This document shows, one piece after another, positions 17,007 to 25,293 of a stretch of 64,000 nt of DNA (its first letter is position 1; each line of letters starts with the position of its first letter). The stretch is from NCBI RefSeq assembly GCF_004684095.1, contig NZ_SRII01000008.1, positions 234,305 to 298,304 on the forward strand. The letters run 5' to 3'. A program made the position numbers and the translations under genes. The notes below the pieces were generated by a model. That model was given only the letters and a program-made list of their open reading frames with translations, did no database searches and had not been told where the DNA came from. Source of the DNA: Hymenobacter sp. UV11 (GTDB taxonomy: Bacteria > Bacteroidota > Bacteroidia > Cytophagales > Hymenobacteraceae).

Positions 17007-17043
17007 AAAAAAGGCCGTTCCTGCCACCAGGAACGGCCTTTTT
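17007..17043. terminator. intrinsic terminator between fbp and DUF5606 gene
   Basis: A 13-bp perfect stem (17011-17023/17028-17040) with a 4-nt loop, A-run on the left and T-run on the right; suited to converging genes. Confidence 0.92.
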
Positions 17044-17060
17044 GCGTCAAGCAAAAACGC

Positions 17061-17564
17061 TTACTTCGTTACTTCCGGGTTGCCGGAGGGGGTAGAGGCC
17101 TCGTCGGCCTCGCCAATTACGCCGCCGGTGCTCAGGGGCTCGTCCGCCGCTGGCTCATCTGCGGTGGCCTCGGCGTAGGGCACGTGCTGGCTCACGATGC
17201 CGTACCAGCTCGTGAGCTTCTTGATATCGGACTGGTACACGCGTTGGCGGTCATACTCAGGCAGCACCTCGCCCAAAAAGCTGGTCAGCTCATCTTCCGA
17301 CGACTTGCTCGTCACGGGCAAGCTCGCGCCATACTTCTGGTGAATGCGCTCAAACACCTCCGTCAGCGACACCGTCTCGTCCGAGTCCTGGGTATAAATC
17401 CCGATTTCGCTCAGCAGCGATACTTTGTTGCTGGCCGGGGCTAGCGAGCGGGTAGCTTTAGCATCCAGGCTTTCAACCAATACACCGTGGCGGGCCGGGC
17501 GCACCAGGCGGTAGAGGCCGGGCTGGCCGCTAATGGCCGCCAGTTCTTTCAAATCGTAGGGCAT
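17061..17564 (-). CDS. DUF5606-family protein
   Basis: A 167-residue cytoplasmic protein. The N-terminal LKELAAISGQPGLYRLVRPAR and GVLVESLDAK match the DUF5606 family, found widely and almost only in Bacteroidota. The middle is predicted helical (SLTEVFERIHQKYG, ELTSFLGEVLPEYDRQRVYQSDIKKLTSWY). The C-terminal 35 residues are acidic and low in complexity. Function is unknown. The next gene upstream on this strand encodes a TonB-like protein, after a heptad-repeat spacer. Confidence 0.85.
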   Translation of the reverse strand: MPYDLKELAAISGQPGLYRLVRPARHGVLVESLDAKATRSLAPASNKVSLLSEIGIYTQDSDETVSLTEVFERIHQKYGASLPVTSKSSEDELTSFLGEVLPEYDRQRVYQSDIKKLTSWYGIVSQHVPYAEATADEPAADEPLSTGGVIGEADEASTPSGNPEVTK

Positions 17565-17575
17565 TCTTTTGGGGT

Positions 17576-17646
17576 AATTATGAATTATGGGTTATGAATT
17601 ATGAGTTAAAATTACGAGTAAGAGAAAATCAACTCATAATTCATAA
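17576..17646. repeat. AATTATG heptad repeat with 16-bp inverted repeat
   Basis: Four adjacent 7-nt units (17576-17603: AATTATG twice, GGTTATG, AATTATG) are followed by a spacer and the reverse arm 17631-17646, which pairs perfectly with 17592-17607. The right arm ends next to the TAA stop of the TonB-like gene at 17647. Confidence 0.93.
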
Positions 17647-18099
17647 TTATTCTACCGTGTTCGCGCCGGTCATCCCGAGCTTAAAATCGATGGGTAGGCT
17701 GGTCAAAATTGGGTATTCGGGCTTCTTAAACTTGAGCAGGCGCACCACGCGGGCTGCTTCGTCGCCGGTGCCGCCGCCTACCTGCTTCACAATGCGCAGG
17801 CCCTGAATGTTGCCATCCGGGTTTAGCGTGAAGCTGATGATGCAGCGGCCCTGCATGCGGTTGCGCTTAGCCAGCAGCGGGTATTTCAGCTCCTTGGCAA
17901 TGAATGCGTACATGGCCTCCTGCCCCCCCTCGTAGTAGGCCGCCACCGGAATATCGGCTGCCACGTGGTTGAGCCCGGCACCCTGCTCCGTTTGCGGGTG
18001 GTCTTTGGGCATGGGCGGGGTGTTGGGCTTGGGCGTTTGGGCTTGGGCCGTGGCTAGCAATCCGCACAGGGCCAGCGGCGTTAGCAACATTTTTTTCAT
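17647..18099 (-). CDS. secreted TonB C-terminal-domain protein
   Basis: A 150-residue protein with a cleavable-looking signal peptide (MKKMLLTPLALCGLLATAQAQ) in place of the usual uncleaved TonB anchor. A short Pro-rich segment follows, then a TonB_C domain: ALKYPLLAKRNRMQGRCIISFTLNPDGNIQGLRIVK and EAARVVRLLKF. It lacks the long Pro/Lys spacer needed to cross the periplasm, so it is probably not a canonical ExbB/ExbD-energised TonB but a periplasmic binding domain, as is common in Bacteroidota. Target unknown. Confidence 0.82.
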   Translation of the reverse strand: MKKMLLTPLALCGLLATAQAQTPKPNTPPMPKDHPQTEQGAGLNHVAADIPVAAYYEGGQEAMYAFIAKELKYPLLAKRNRMQGRCIISFTLNPDGNIQGLRIVKQVGGGTGDEAARVVRLLKFKKPEYPILTSLPIDFKLGMTGANTVE

Positions 18100-18163
18100 G
18101 GGTAGGTACTAAATATAAAGACGAGTAGACCCTGCCAATAGGCAATTGAGAGGCCAAAAGTAA

Positions 18164-18781
18164 CTAGGCTCTCGCCGCATCGGCTGCCACCTGCCGGTTT
18201 ATCTCCTCAATAAAATCTAACACTTCCTCGCGGCCCAGGCCCGTTTCGGCCGACGTCACGAAGTAGCGCGGCAGCTCGTCCCAGGTTTCGCCCATCTTGG
18301 CCAGGTAGGTCGTCAGCAGTGCCTTGGTCTGGCTGGTTGATTGCTTGTCAGTCTTCGTAAAAATCATGATAAACGGCACGCCCGCCTCGCCCAGTTTGGT
18401 CATAAACTCCAGGTCGGCCGCCTGCGGCGCGTGGCGCGAATCAAGCAGCACGCACACGCACGTCAGGTTTTCGCGCTTGGCCAGGTAGGCGTTTATCATT
18501 TTGCCCCATTCGGCGCGCGAGCTTTTGCTTACCCGGGCGTAGCCATAGCCCGGCAAGTCGACCAAGTACCACTCGTCGTTGATGTTAAAATGATTGATAA
18601 CCTGTGTTTTACCAGGGGTGCTCGACGTTTTGGCTAGCCCCGCGCGGCTCGTGAGCATATTTATCAGCGACGACTTGCCCACGTTGGAGCGCCCAATGAA
18701 GGCATACTCGGGCCGGTTGGGGGTAGGGCAGGCCGCTAGTTGGGTATTGCTGCTCAAAAAACTTGCTTCACGAATTAGCAT
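18164..18781 (-). CDS. engB: ribosome-biogenesis GTPase EngB (YihA/YsxC)
   Basis: A 205-residue single-domain GTPase. G1 is GRSNVGKSS at 30-38, the DLPGYGYA G3 block and the TKTDK G4 block are intact, and FVTSAE forms G5. EngB assists late 50S assembly and is essential in many bacteria. The start is the ATG ending at 18781. The gene is transcribed leftward towards the TonB-like gene with a 64-nt gap. Confidence 0.96.
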   Translation of the reverse strand: MLIREASFLSSNTQLAACPTPNRPEYAFIGRSNVGKSSLINMLTSRAGLAKTSSTPGKTQVINHFNINDEWYLVDLPGYGYARVSKSSRAEWGKMINAYLAKRENLTCVCVLLDSRHAPQAADLEFMTKLGEAGVPFIMIFTKTDKQSTSQTKALLTTYLAKMGETWDELPRYFVTSAETGLGREEVLDFIEEINRQVAADAARA

Positions 18782-19194
18782 ATTGTGGGTTACCTAAGGG
18801 GCAATGCGGGTACAAAGATGCGGCAGGCTATAAGTATGAGAGGTCAATAACGGTAAAGCAACTTGCCTAACTACTTGCCTTCTAGAACCTGCTGCTATAT
18901 TTGTGAGGTTTATTACCAGCTCCCTTTGCATTCCCAAAACCACCTTATACAATATTTCGTCGGTATTAGTGCCCGGTGCTGCACGGCTCACCACTACTTT
19001 ATTAGGTATATTTGCTGCGCTAAGGCCCCAGGCAATTGTGTTTTTTAAGTATGCACTGCTTAGTAAGCCCAACCCTGTTGCCAAATTTTAGTATAAGTCG
19101 CTAAAGTAAGAGCCCTACGGCCAGTTGATATTATTGCGGTACAAATACTACTTTTCCGCTCTTCTTTTTAAATTCTCCAAACACCCTTTTTTCA
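18782..19194. other. 413-nt AT-richer intergenic region
   Basis: This divergent spacer between engB and the PorE-like gene holds no convincing gene; a 96-codon leftward frame inside lacks any recognisable domain. Its AT-rich composition fits promoters for both directions. TATATTTG words at 18896 and 19007 match the -7 consensus but have poor -33 partners. A better placed candidate for the rightward gene is given separately. Confidence 0.6.
19125..19156 (+). promoter_or_regulatory. candidate promoter of the PorE-like gene
   Basis: TTG at 19125-19127 and TACTTTTC at 19149-19156 (7 of 8 to TAnnTTTG) are 21 nt apart, 39 nt before the start codon. Confidence 0.35.
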
Positions 19195-21429
19195 ATGGAC
19201 AACCTATCCAAAAGGCTGCTGCAAGCTTCCTATGCGCTAGCCCTGACCACAGCCGTGGCTACCTCGGCTCACGCTCAGAGCACGCGTAAGGACCTGCAAA
19301 CCGGCAACAAGCTGTTCAACCAGGAAAACTACCGCGCTTCCATCCCTTACTATGAGCGGGTACTGGCCAAAGACCCCAACAACGCCACCGCGCTGTTTCG
19401 GGCTGGGGTAGCTTACTTGTCCTTTGATAAGGAAAAAGCGAGCGACTATATCTATAAGGCGCAAAAGGTAAAGCCGAAAGTATCGAAAGATGTTGAATAC
19501 TGGTTGGGTCGCGTAGACCACCTTAACTACAACTTCGACGAGGCTATCACGCACTACCAAGCCTACAACGCAACGCTGAAAAAGCGTAACGACACCCGCC
19601 GCGAAGAAGTAGCGCAGCTGATTCAGCACAGCAAAAACGCTAAAATTCTGTTCAACTCGCCCAAGGATATCTTCGTGAAGAACCTGGGCCCGACGGTGAA
19701 CACGCAGTACTCGGAGCACAGCCCGGTTATCTCTTCGGATGACAGAACGCTGATTTTCACTACCCGCGCTAACCCTACCGATATCCCCGGCCTCGACAGC
19801 AAAGCCCGTAACAAGACGGCCGCTGACGGTGAGTATTACGAGGGTATCGTCGAAACGCACCGCATCGACTCCGATAACTGGGAAAAGCCCCGCTCATTGT
19901 CGGCCGCGCTCAACAGCAAAGGCCACGACGCTTCGGACCAGTTGTTTGACAACGATACCAAGCTGCTCATGTACCGTAGCGACGAGGACGGCGACGTATT
20001 CGTGGCTTCGAAGCAGACTGGCGGCGACTGGGGCGCGCCCACTAAGCTGAACAGCAACATCAACTCGAAAGCCTATGAAGGTGATGCCTACATCACGCCG
20101 GACGGCCTGACGCTTTACTTCTCGACGGCTAAGTACTCGGAAGACGGCAACCTGGACCTCTATTACAGCACCCGCACCGCCGGGGGCGATTGGGGAACGG
20201 CCAAGTCGCTGGGCAGCACCATTAACACCAAATACGACGAGGATAGCCCCTACATTAGCCGTGACGGCAAGACGCTGTTTTTCAGTTCGCGCGGTCATAA
20301 CACGATGGGCGACTACGACATCTTCCAGTCGAAGTACGACAGCATTGGCCACAAGTGGGGCCGCCCCGAGAATATGGGCTACCCCATCAACACGCCGGAT
20401 GCGGACTCGTACTACCGCCTGGCTCCCGATGGCACGTATGCTTACCTGAGCTCGTACCGCATTGGTGGCTACGGTGAGAAAGACATCTACACCATCAGCT
20501 ACATCAAGAATATCACCGTGAAGGGTACGGTATTCTCGAAGCGTGACAGCACCCAGGCTATCCCAGGCGTAGAGTTGGTGTTCAACGGTACACAGGCTGA
20601 CAAAACGGCCATCAGCTTCCGCGATGTGACCAAGGAAGACGGTACTTACGGCGTGAAAGTTCTTTCGGCCCGTACGTATCAAGTAGCTGTTAACAAAGAC
20701 GGTAAGAACATCGAAACGCAGGAATTCGCGGTTCCGATTTCCACTAATGACTCAACGTCGATTGTTAAGAACTTCTACGTTGACTACATCGACACGACAT
20801 CGAGCGGTAATGGTCGTTTCGCGAAAATCTACTTCGATACGGACAAGTACAAGCTTCGTCCTGAGTCGGTTGTGGCGTTGAATAACACCGCTGCTATCCT
20901 GAAAGCTAACACCGGCATCAACATCTCGATTGAGGGCAACTGTGACTCGCGCAACACCGACGAGTACAACATGGTGCTGGGCCAGAATCGCGCCGATGCT
21001 GCCAAAAAGTACCTCGTGAAGCAAGGCGTAGCTAGCGCCCGCCTCACCACGGTAAGCTACGGCGAGCGTCGCCCCGCTGCTCCCAACGATTCACCGGAGA
21101 ACATGCAGCTTAACCGCCGCGACGAGTTCCGGGTAGTGCTGAAGGAAGGCGAGAAAATGCCGGTTATGCAGCCTGCTACCACTACTACCACTACCATTAT
21201 TGCTGTACCAGTGAAGCCGGCTCCGCCGCTGCCTGGCAAGAGCAAAGTGCGCATGGCCGACGGCACGAAGGTTAAAACTAAGGTGGACGAGGACAGCGAC
21301 AAGGTCAAGGTGAAAACCAAGGGCCCGAACGGCTCGAAGTCGAAAACTGTGTCGAAAGAAGGTGAGCTTGACTCGAAAGCAAAAGATGCCTCGGGCCAGA
21401 AAGCCAAAGTGAAAATAAAGCCTGAGTAG
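19195..21429 (+). CDS. PorE-like OmpA-family protein (type IX secretion/gliding)
   Basis: A 744-residue exported protein with signal peptide (cleavage near AHAQ, residue 28). In order it has TPR-like helices (about 30-125), a PD40/WD40-like beta-propeller with repeated SxDGxTLxF blades (about 170-435), a carboxypeptidase-regulatory-like beta domain (about 439-520) and an OmpA peptidoglycan-binding domain (about 541-652; IYFDTDKYKL, QNRADAAKKYLV, YGERRP). This is the domain order of PorE, which ties the type IX secretion ring to peptidoglycan. A Lys/Asp/Ser-rich tail of about 85 residues is unusual. The nearby PorT gene supports the role. Paralogues with the same layout exist in Bacteroidota, so exact orthology is not certain. 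Confidence 0.8.
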   Translation: MDNLSKRLLQASYALALTTAVATSAHAQSTRKDLQTGNKLFNQENYRASIPYYERVLAKDPNNATALFRAGVAYLSFDKEKASDYIYKAQKVKPKVSKDVEYWLGRVDHLNYNFDEAITHYQAYNATLKKRNDTRREEVAQLIQHSKNAKILFNSPKDIFVKNLGPTVNTQYSEHSPVISSDDRTLIFTTRANPTDIPGLDSKARNKTAADGEYYEGIVETHRIDSDNWEKPRSLSAALNSKGHDASDQLFDNDTKLLMYRSDEDGDVFVASKQTGGDWGAPTKLNSNINSKAYEGDAYITPDGLTLYFSTAKYSEDGNLDLYYSTRTAGGDWGTAKSLGSTINTKYDEDSPYISRDGKTLFFSSRGHNTMGDYDIFQSKYDSIGHKWGRPENMGYPINTPDADSYYRLAPDGTYAYLSSYRIGGYGEKDIYTISYIKNITVKGTVFSKRDSTQAIPGVELVFNGTQADKTAISFRDVTKEDGTYGVKVLSARTYQVAVNKDGKNIETQEFAVPISTNDSTSIVKNFYVDYIDTTSSGNGRFAKIYFDTDKYKLRPESVVALNNTAAILKANTGINISIEGNCDSRNTDEYNMVLGQNRADAAKKYLVKQGVASARLTTVSYGERRPAAPNDSPENMQLNRRDEFRVVLKEGEKMPVMQPATTTTTTIIAVPVKPAPPLPGKSKVRMADGTKVKTKVDEDSDKVKVKTKGPNGSKSKTVSKEGELDSKAKDASGQKAKVKIKPE

Positions 21430-21450
21430 GGTTTCGCACTTTATGAAAAA

Positions 21451-21486
21451 AGAGAACGGCCGGACGAACAGTCCGGCCGTTTTTTT
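21451..21486 (+). terminator. intrinsic terminator
   Basis: A 10-bp perfect stem (21456-21465/21471-21480), 5-nt loop and T7 follow the PorE-like gene. Confidence 0.93.
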
Positions 21487-21567
21487 GTCCTAGTAGCTAG
21501 CAACTGCTCGCAGTTAGCCAAATCACGCGCAATTTTCGCGGCGCAATGCCGTTCTTTGCACTCCTCT

Positions 21568-22296
21568 ATGGCCGTAGTACCCTACAAAGAAGACGCCGCC
21601 GATAAGAAATCGCAGGTGGCCCGCATGTTTGACAACATCGCTGGCAAGTACGACTTTCTCAACCACTTCCTGAGCGCGGGCACCGATATTTATTGGCGCC
21701 GCAAAGCCGTGGATGAGCTAAAAGCCCTGCGGCCGGCCCGCATCTTGGACATTGCTACCGGCACGGCCGACTTTGCCATCGAAACTCTGCGGGCCGCCGC
21801 GCCCGACGCGCAGGTAACCGGCGTCGATATTTCGGCGGGCATGCTGGAAGTGGGCCGCCAGAAGCTACTCGATAAGAAGCTCAGCCACCGCATTCGACTG
21901 GAGCTGGCCGATTCTGAAAGCCTGCCTTTCGCCGATAATGACTTTGACGCCGTAACGGCCTCCTTCGGTGTGCGCAACTTTGCGCACCTGGAAAAGGGGC
22001 TAACCGAGATGTACCGGGTAATGCGGCCGGGTGGGCAATTGGTTATCTTGGAATTCAGCAAGCCCACGGCGTTTCCGCTCAAGCAAGCCTACAATTTTTA
22101 CTTCAGTCGGGTGTTACCGGTTTTTGGAAAAATGATTTCCAAAGACCAGAGTGCCTATACCTACCTGCCCGAGTCGGTGCAGGCGTTTCCCGATGGTGCC
22201 GAGTTCGTGGCTATTCTGCGCCGCGTCGGCTTTACTAATCCTGCATGGCAACCCCTTACGTTCGGTATCAGCTCCATCTACACAGCTCGCAAATAA
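21568..22296 (+). CDS. menG: demethylmenaquinone methyltransferase
   Basis: A 242-residue UbiE/MenG methyltransferase starting at ATG 21568. The family signature VARMFDNIAGKYDFLNHFLS opens the protein, followed by the SAM-binding motif ILDIATGTADFAI, the VDISAGML acidic loop and VMRPGGQLVILEFSKP. It methylates demethylmenaquinone, the last step of menaquinone synthesis; menaquinone is the usual quinone in this phylum. The last 52 nt overlap the start of porT, so translation of the two is probably coupled. Confidence 0.95.
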   Translation: MAVVPYKEDAADKKSQVARMFDNIAGKYDFLNHFLSAGTDIYWRRKAVDELKALRPARILDIATGTADFAIETLRAAAPDAQVTGVDISAGMLEVGRQKLLDKKLSHRIRLELADSESLPFADNDFDAVTASFGVRNFAHLEKGLTEMYRVMRPGGQLVILEFSKPTAFPLKQAYNFYFSRVLPVFGKMISKDQSAYTYLPESVQAFPDGAEFVAILRRVGFTNPAWQPLTFGISSIYTARK

Positions 22297-23072
22297 GGCG
22301 TGCCAGCCGCTGGCAGAAGCTACTGCCGTTACTACTCCTGCTGTTGGTTGCCGGCCCCGCCCTTGCGCAGCGCAAGCGGAGCGATGCCATTGACCGTGGG
22401 CGCAAAGGCCATATCAAAGGCATAACGGTTGATAACCTACCCAACTACAACGACCGCTTTTTTCGGCCGGGCATTTATATCGCGCCCAACTTTTCGCGGT
22501 TTTTTATTGAGCAGTCGGCCAGCTACTTGCAGCTGGCGCAGCAGGGTAGGGGCCTCGCTGCCAATGCTATTATCAGCCCCGGCTTTGGGGTAGGTTTCAT
22601 CGGCGATATCCGCTTAGGCAACCCGGGCACGCCCTTTCACTTGCGCTTCGCGCCGGGCCTCAACTTTCTGACGCGCCGCGTAGAGTTTACGAGCGCCGGC
22701 GCGGGCCAAGCCGATACCATTCGTAACCAGGAAGTGGGCACAACGCAACTGGAGTTGCCGCTGCTGCTGAAGTACCAGTCGAACCGCCGCCGCAACACCC
22801 GCTTCTACATGATTGGCGGCATTAAGCCCAGCTTTGCCGTGACGCAGCGCCAGAACACGCCGGCCATCAATCAAATCAGTGTTATCCGCGACGACCTGAT
22901 GCTGGAGTATGGGGTAGGGCTGGATTTGTTCTATCCGTATTTCAAATTTGGGCCGGAAATACGCTTTTCGCACGGCCTGCGCAACGTATTGAGCCCGCGT
23001 GATAACCGCTACAGCAACAGTCTGCAAAGCCTGCGTACCAATACGGTAACGCTTTACTTAAATATTGAATAA
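22245..23072 (+). CDS. porT: type IX secretion protein PorT/SprT
   Basis: A 275-residue outer-membrane protein. After an extended basic n-region it has a signal peptide (LLPLLLLLLVAGPALAQ), then a conserved NYNDRFFRPGIYIAPNFSRFFIEQS segment and alternating amphipathic strands ending in an aromatic strand, as in the PorT family of eight-stranded barrels needed for type IX secretion. The ATG at 22245 lies 52 nt inside menG and no later start precedes the signal peptide. Location next to menG/ubiE is the arrangement known for porT/sprT in other Bacteroidota. It contains two GGGGTAGG copies encoding Gly-Val-Gly. Confidence 0.88.
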   Translation: MATPYVRYQLHLHSSQIRRASRWQKLLPLLLLLLVAGPALAQRKRSDAIDRGRKGHIKGITVDNLPNYNDRFFRPGIYIAPNFSRFFIEQSASYLQLAQQGRGLAANAIISPGFGVGFIGDIRLGNPGTPFHLRFAPGLNFLTRRVEFTSAGAGQADTIRNQEVGTTQLELPLLLKYQSNRRRNTRFYMIGGIKPSFAVTQRQNTPAINQISVIRDDLMLEYGVGLDLFYPYFKFGPEIRFSHGLRNVLSPRDNRYSNSLQSLRTNTVTLYLNIE

Positions 23073-23118
23073 GCGAAGTGTGCTTAGCTTGGCTACGTGC
23101 GCTTACTAACCTGATAGT

Positions 23119-23859
23119 ATGAAAACTGCATTTGTTACGGGCGCCTCTTCGGGCATTGGGCGCGCTACGGCGGTGGCCCTGGCCAAAACTGGGTTTCAAC
23201 TAGTAATTGCCGGCCGCCGGGCCGAGCGCCTCGACGAGCTGGCCCGCGAATTGGCCCCTACCCCCGTCCATAGCCTCACATTTGACGTGCGCGACCGGGC
23301 GGCCGTGGAAGCGGCCATTTCCAAGCTGCCAGCCGCGTTTGCCCACATCGATGTGCTCATCAACAACGCGGGCAACGCTCACGGGCTGTCGCCCATCCAA
23401 GATGGCGACCCGGCCGATTGGGACGCCATGCTCGACGGCAACGTGAAGGGCCTGCTCTACGTGAGCCGCGCCGTGCTGCCGCGCATGGGCGAGGGCGGGT
23501 TCATTGTGAACCTGGGTTCCATTGCGGGCTACGAGGCCTACGCTAATGGTAACGTCTACTGCGCCTCCAAGGCGGCCGTGGCCATGCTCACGCGCACCAT
23601 GCGCATCGACCTGCTGCCGCGTGGCATCCGAGTGGCCGAGGTAGCGCCGGGCATGGTCGAAACCGAGTTCTCGGAAGTGCGCTTTAAGGGCGATGAAGAG
23701 CGGGCCGCCAACGTCTACAAAGGCGTGCAGCCCCTGCAAGCCGCTGATATTGCCGACCTGATTCAGTTTATCGTGACGCGCCCGCCTCACGTGCAGATTG
23801 CCGAGGCCGTCATTTTCCCCGCTGCGCAGGCCGCCGCTGCTACCGTAAAGCGGCAGTAG
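23119..23859 (+). CDS. SDR-family oxidoreductase (YdfG-like)
   Basis: A 246-residue classical SDR. TGASSGIGRA lies at 8-17, with RRAERL after beta-2 (NADP preference), LINNAGNAHG, the catalytic Ser in NLGSIAG and YCASKAAV. The segment APGMVETEFSEVRFKGD and the C-terminal VQIAEAVIFP are typical of the 3-hydroxy acid (serine/malonic semialdehyde) dehydrogenase YdfG group. The true substrate is not certain. Confidence 0.92.
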   Translation: MKTAFVTGASSGIGRATAVALAKTGFQLVIAGRRAERLDELARELAPTPVHSLTFDVRDRAAVEAAISKLPAAFAHIDVLINNAGNAHGLSPIQDGDPADWDAMLDGNVKGLLYVSRAVLPRMGEGGFIVNLGSIAGYEAYANGNVYCASKAAVAMLTRTMRIDLLPRGIRVAEVAPGMVETEFSEVRFKGDEERAANVYKGVQPLQAADIADLIQFIVTRPPHVQIAEAVIFPAAQAAAATVKRQ

Positions 23860-23865
23860 CGCCTA

Positions 23866-24540
23866 CTACGCGGGGAGGGGGGTAGCGTGCAGCTGACGCA
23901 GGATGTCAGGCTGCAGCGTGTGCCCGCCCGCAAAGCCGTAGGTGCTTACCAGCGCTCCGTGCTGGCGTAAGGTGGCCGCCAACTCGTGCAGCTTGGTAAG
24001 GCTCACATACTCATCTTGGTCACCGCTTACCATCGCTACGGGCAAGCCGTTGAGTAGCTGCTGGGCCGCCCCCGCATTGATATCCGCCGGGAAATCGCCG
24101 GCCCACAGCACGAGTTGGTCAGGGCGCCACTGGGCCGCTTCGCGCGCCAGCCAGCGGCTTGCGGTAGCCGTGCCCTGCGAAAAGGCCAGCACCGTGAGAC
24201 GCGCCGTAGCGGGGCATTGCGCTTGCAGGTGCCGAAGCAGGGTAGTGAGGTAGCTGGCCTGGTCGTCGATTTCGGCCAGGCGGTCGGCCTTGGTCATCCA
24301 CGACGCGCCCACGCGGCCCCCGGTGCCCGTGAGGTAGAACCGTGAAAGTCCTTCGGGAGCCACGATAACGGTACCGACAGGGTCGGCCGCGTGCAGCGGC
24401 GCAAAGTGCCGAATGAAATATTCAGCCAACTGCCCGTAGCCATGCAGCACCAGCCACAGCTGGGTAGTAGCCGGCGAAAGCTCGCCTAGCTGTTGGTAGC
24501 GCGCCGTGCGCGCCACGGAGATATGCCGTTCCAATAGCAA
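23866..24540 (-). CDS. alpha/beta hydrolase, phospholipase/carboxylesterase type
   Basis: A cytoplasmic serine hydrolase of about 224 residues. LHGYGQ forms the oxyanion-hole region, AFSQGTATA holds the nucleophile Ser, SGDQDEYV the Asp and GGHTLQPD the His. It belongs to the carboxylesterase/acyl-protein thioesterase-like group. No ATG is well placed: the only in-frame ATG (24672) is deep inside yggS. I take a TTG at 24540 or 24534 after the yggS stop; this start is uncertain. Both genes are leftward with yggS first, so they are probably co-transcribed. Confidence 0.78.
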   Translation of the reverse strand: MLLERHISVARTARYQQLGELSPATTQLWLVLHGYGQLAEYFIRHFAPLHAADPVGTVIVAPEGLSRFYLTGTGGRVGASWMTKADRLAEIDDQASYLTTLLRHLQAQCPATARLTVLAFSQGTATASRWLAREAAQWRPDQLVLWAGDFPADINAGAAQQLLNGLPVAMVSGDQDEYVSLTKLHELAATLRQHGALVSTYGFAGGHTLQPDILRQLHATPLPA

Positions 24541-24569
24541 TTGAATCGTAAATTCTTGAAAAAAGCTGC

Positions 24570-25238
24570 TTAGGCGCGGCTGCCAAAAATGGCGCTTCCC
24601 ACCCGGATAAGCGTGCTGCCCTCGGCCAGCGCCCAGGCGTAGTCGGCACTCATGCCCATCGAGATTTCGCAAAACTCCTCATCCTGCACGAAATATGTCT
24701 TTTTCAAGTGCTCAAAATACCCGCGCAGCTGCCGGAACTCACCGCGCACCAGGTCCTCATCGGGCGAGTTGGTCGCAATACCCATCACGCCGGTCAGGCG
24801 CACGTGGCGCAGGGCCTGGTACTCGGCCGATTGCAGCATTTCTTCCGCTTCAGACAAGCTAAGGCCGGTTTTGGTCGCTTCCTGCGCGATATGAAACTGG
24901 AGCAGCCCGCGGATAACCCGGTCGTGCCGGGCGGCCTGCTTATCCAGCTCTTGCAGCAGGCGCAGGCTGTCCACGCTCTCCACGGTGTGCACGAAGGGCG
25001 CCAGGTATTTCACCTTGTTGGTTTGCAGTTGCCCGATTTGGTGCCACTCCACGTCGGCGGGTAGCTCGGGCTGCTTAGCGGCCATTTCCTGCACCCGGTT
25101 TTCGCCAAAAATGCGTGCGCCGGCCGCATAAGCCTCTTGCAGCCGCTCGACGGGGTGAGTTTTGGTAACGACGACTAAGCGGGCGCTAGTGCCAACGAGC
25201 TGCTGCTCGAAGGTGGCGATGTTGGAAGCGATGGACAC
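24570..25238 (-). CDS. YggS/PLPBP pyridoxal-phosphate homeostasis protein
   Basis: A 222-residue alanine-racemase-fold protein. The PLP lysine is Lys26 in VVTKTHP; GENRVQE, WHQIGQLQTNK, GLLQFHI, GVMGIAT and the C-terminal SMGMSADY...IRVGSAIFG motifs are all present. These proteins bind PLP without known catalysis and keep free PLP and amino/keto-acid pools balanced. In many Gram-negative bacteria they neighbour proline or cell-division genes, but here the neighbour is an esterase. Confidence 0.95.
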   Translation of the reverse strand: MSIASNIATFEQQLVGTSARLVVVTKTHPVERLQEAYAAGARIFGENRVQEMAAKQPELPADVEWHQIGQLQTNKVKYLAPFVHTVESVDSLRLLQELDKQAARHDRVIRGLLQFHIAQEATKTGLSLSEAEEMLQSAEYQALRHVRLTGVMGIATNSPDEDLVRGEFRQLRGYFEHLKKTYFVQDEEFCEISMGMSADYAWALAEGSTLIRVGSAIFGSRA

Positions 25239-25293
25239 GAATGGAGGGGGTAGGGAGTATAAAATGCGTGGCTTATCACAACAAATAACTGGG

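Noticed and set aside
18896..19014. TATATTTG words as promoters of the PorE-like gene
   Set aside because: They match the -7 box, but lie 180-300 nt upstream and lack well spaced -33 boxes.
18794..19084. A 96-codon minus-strand frame in the engB-PorE spacer
   Set aside because: No domain, no clear start signal and composition of an intergenic promoter region.
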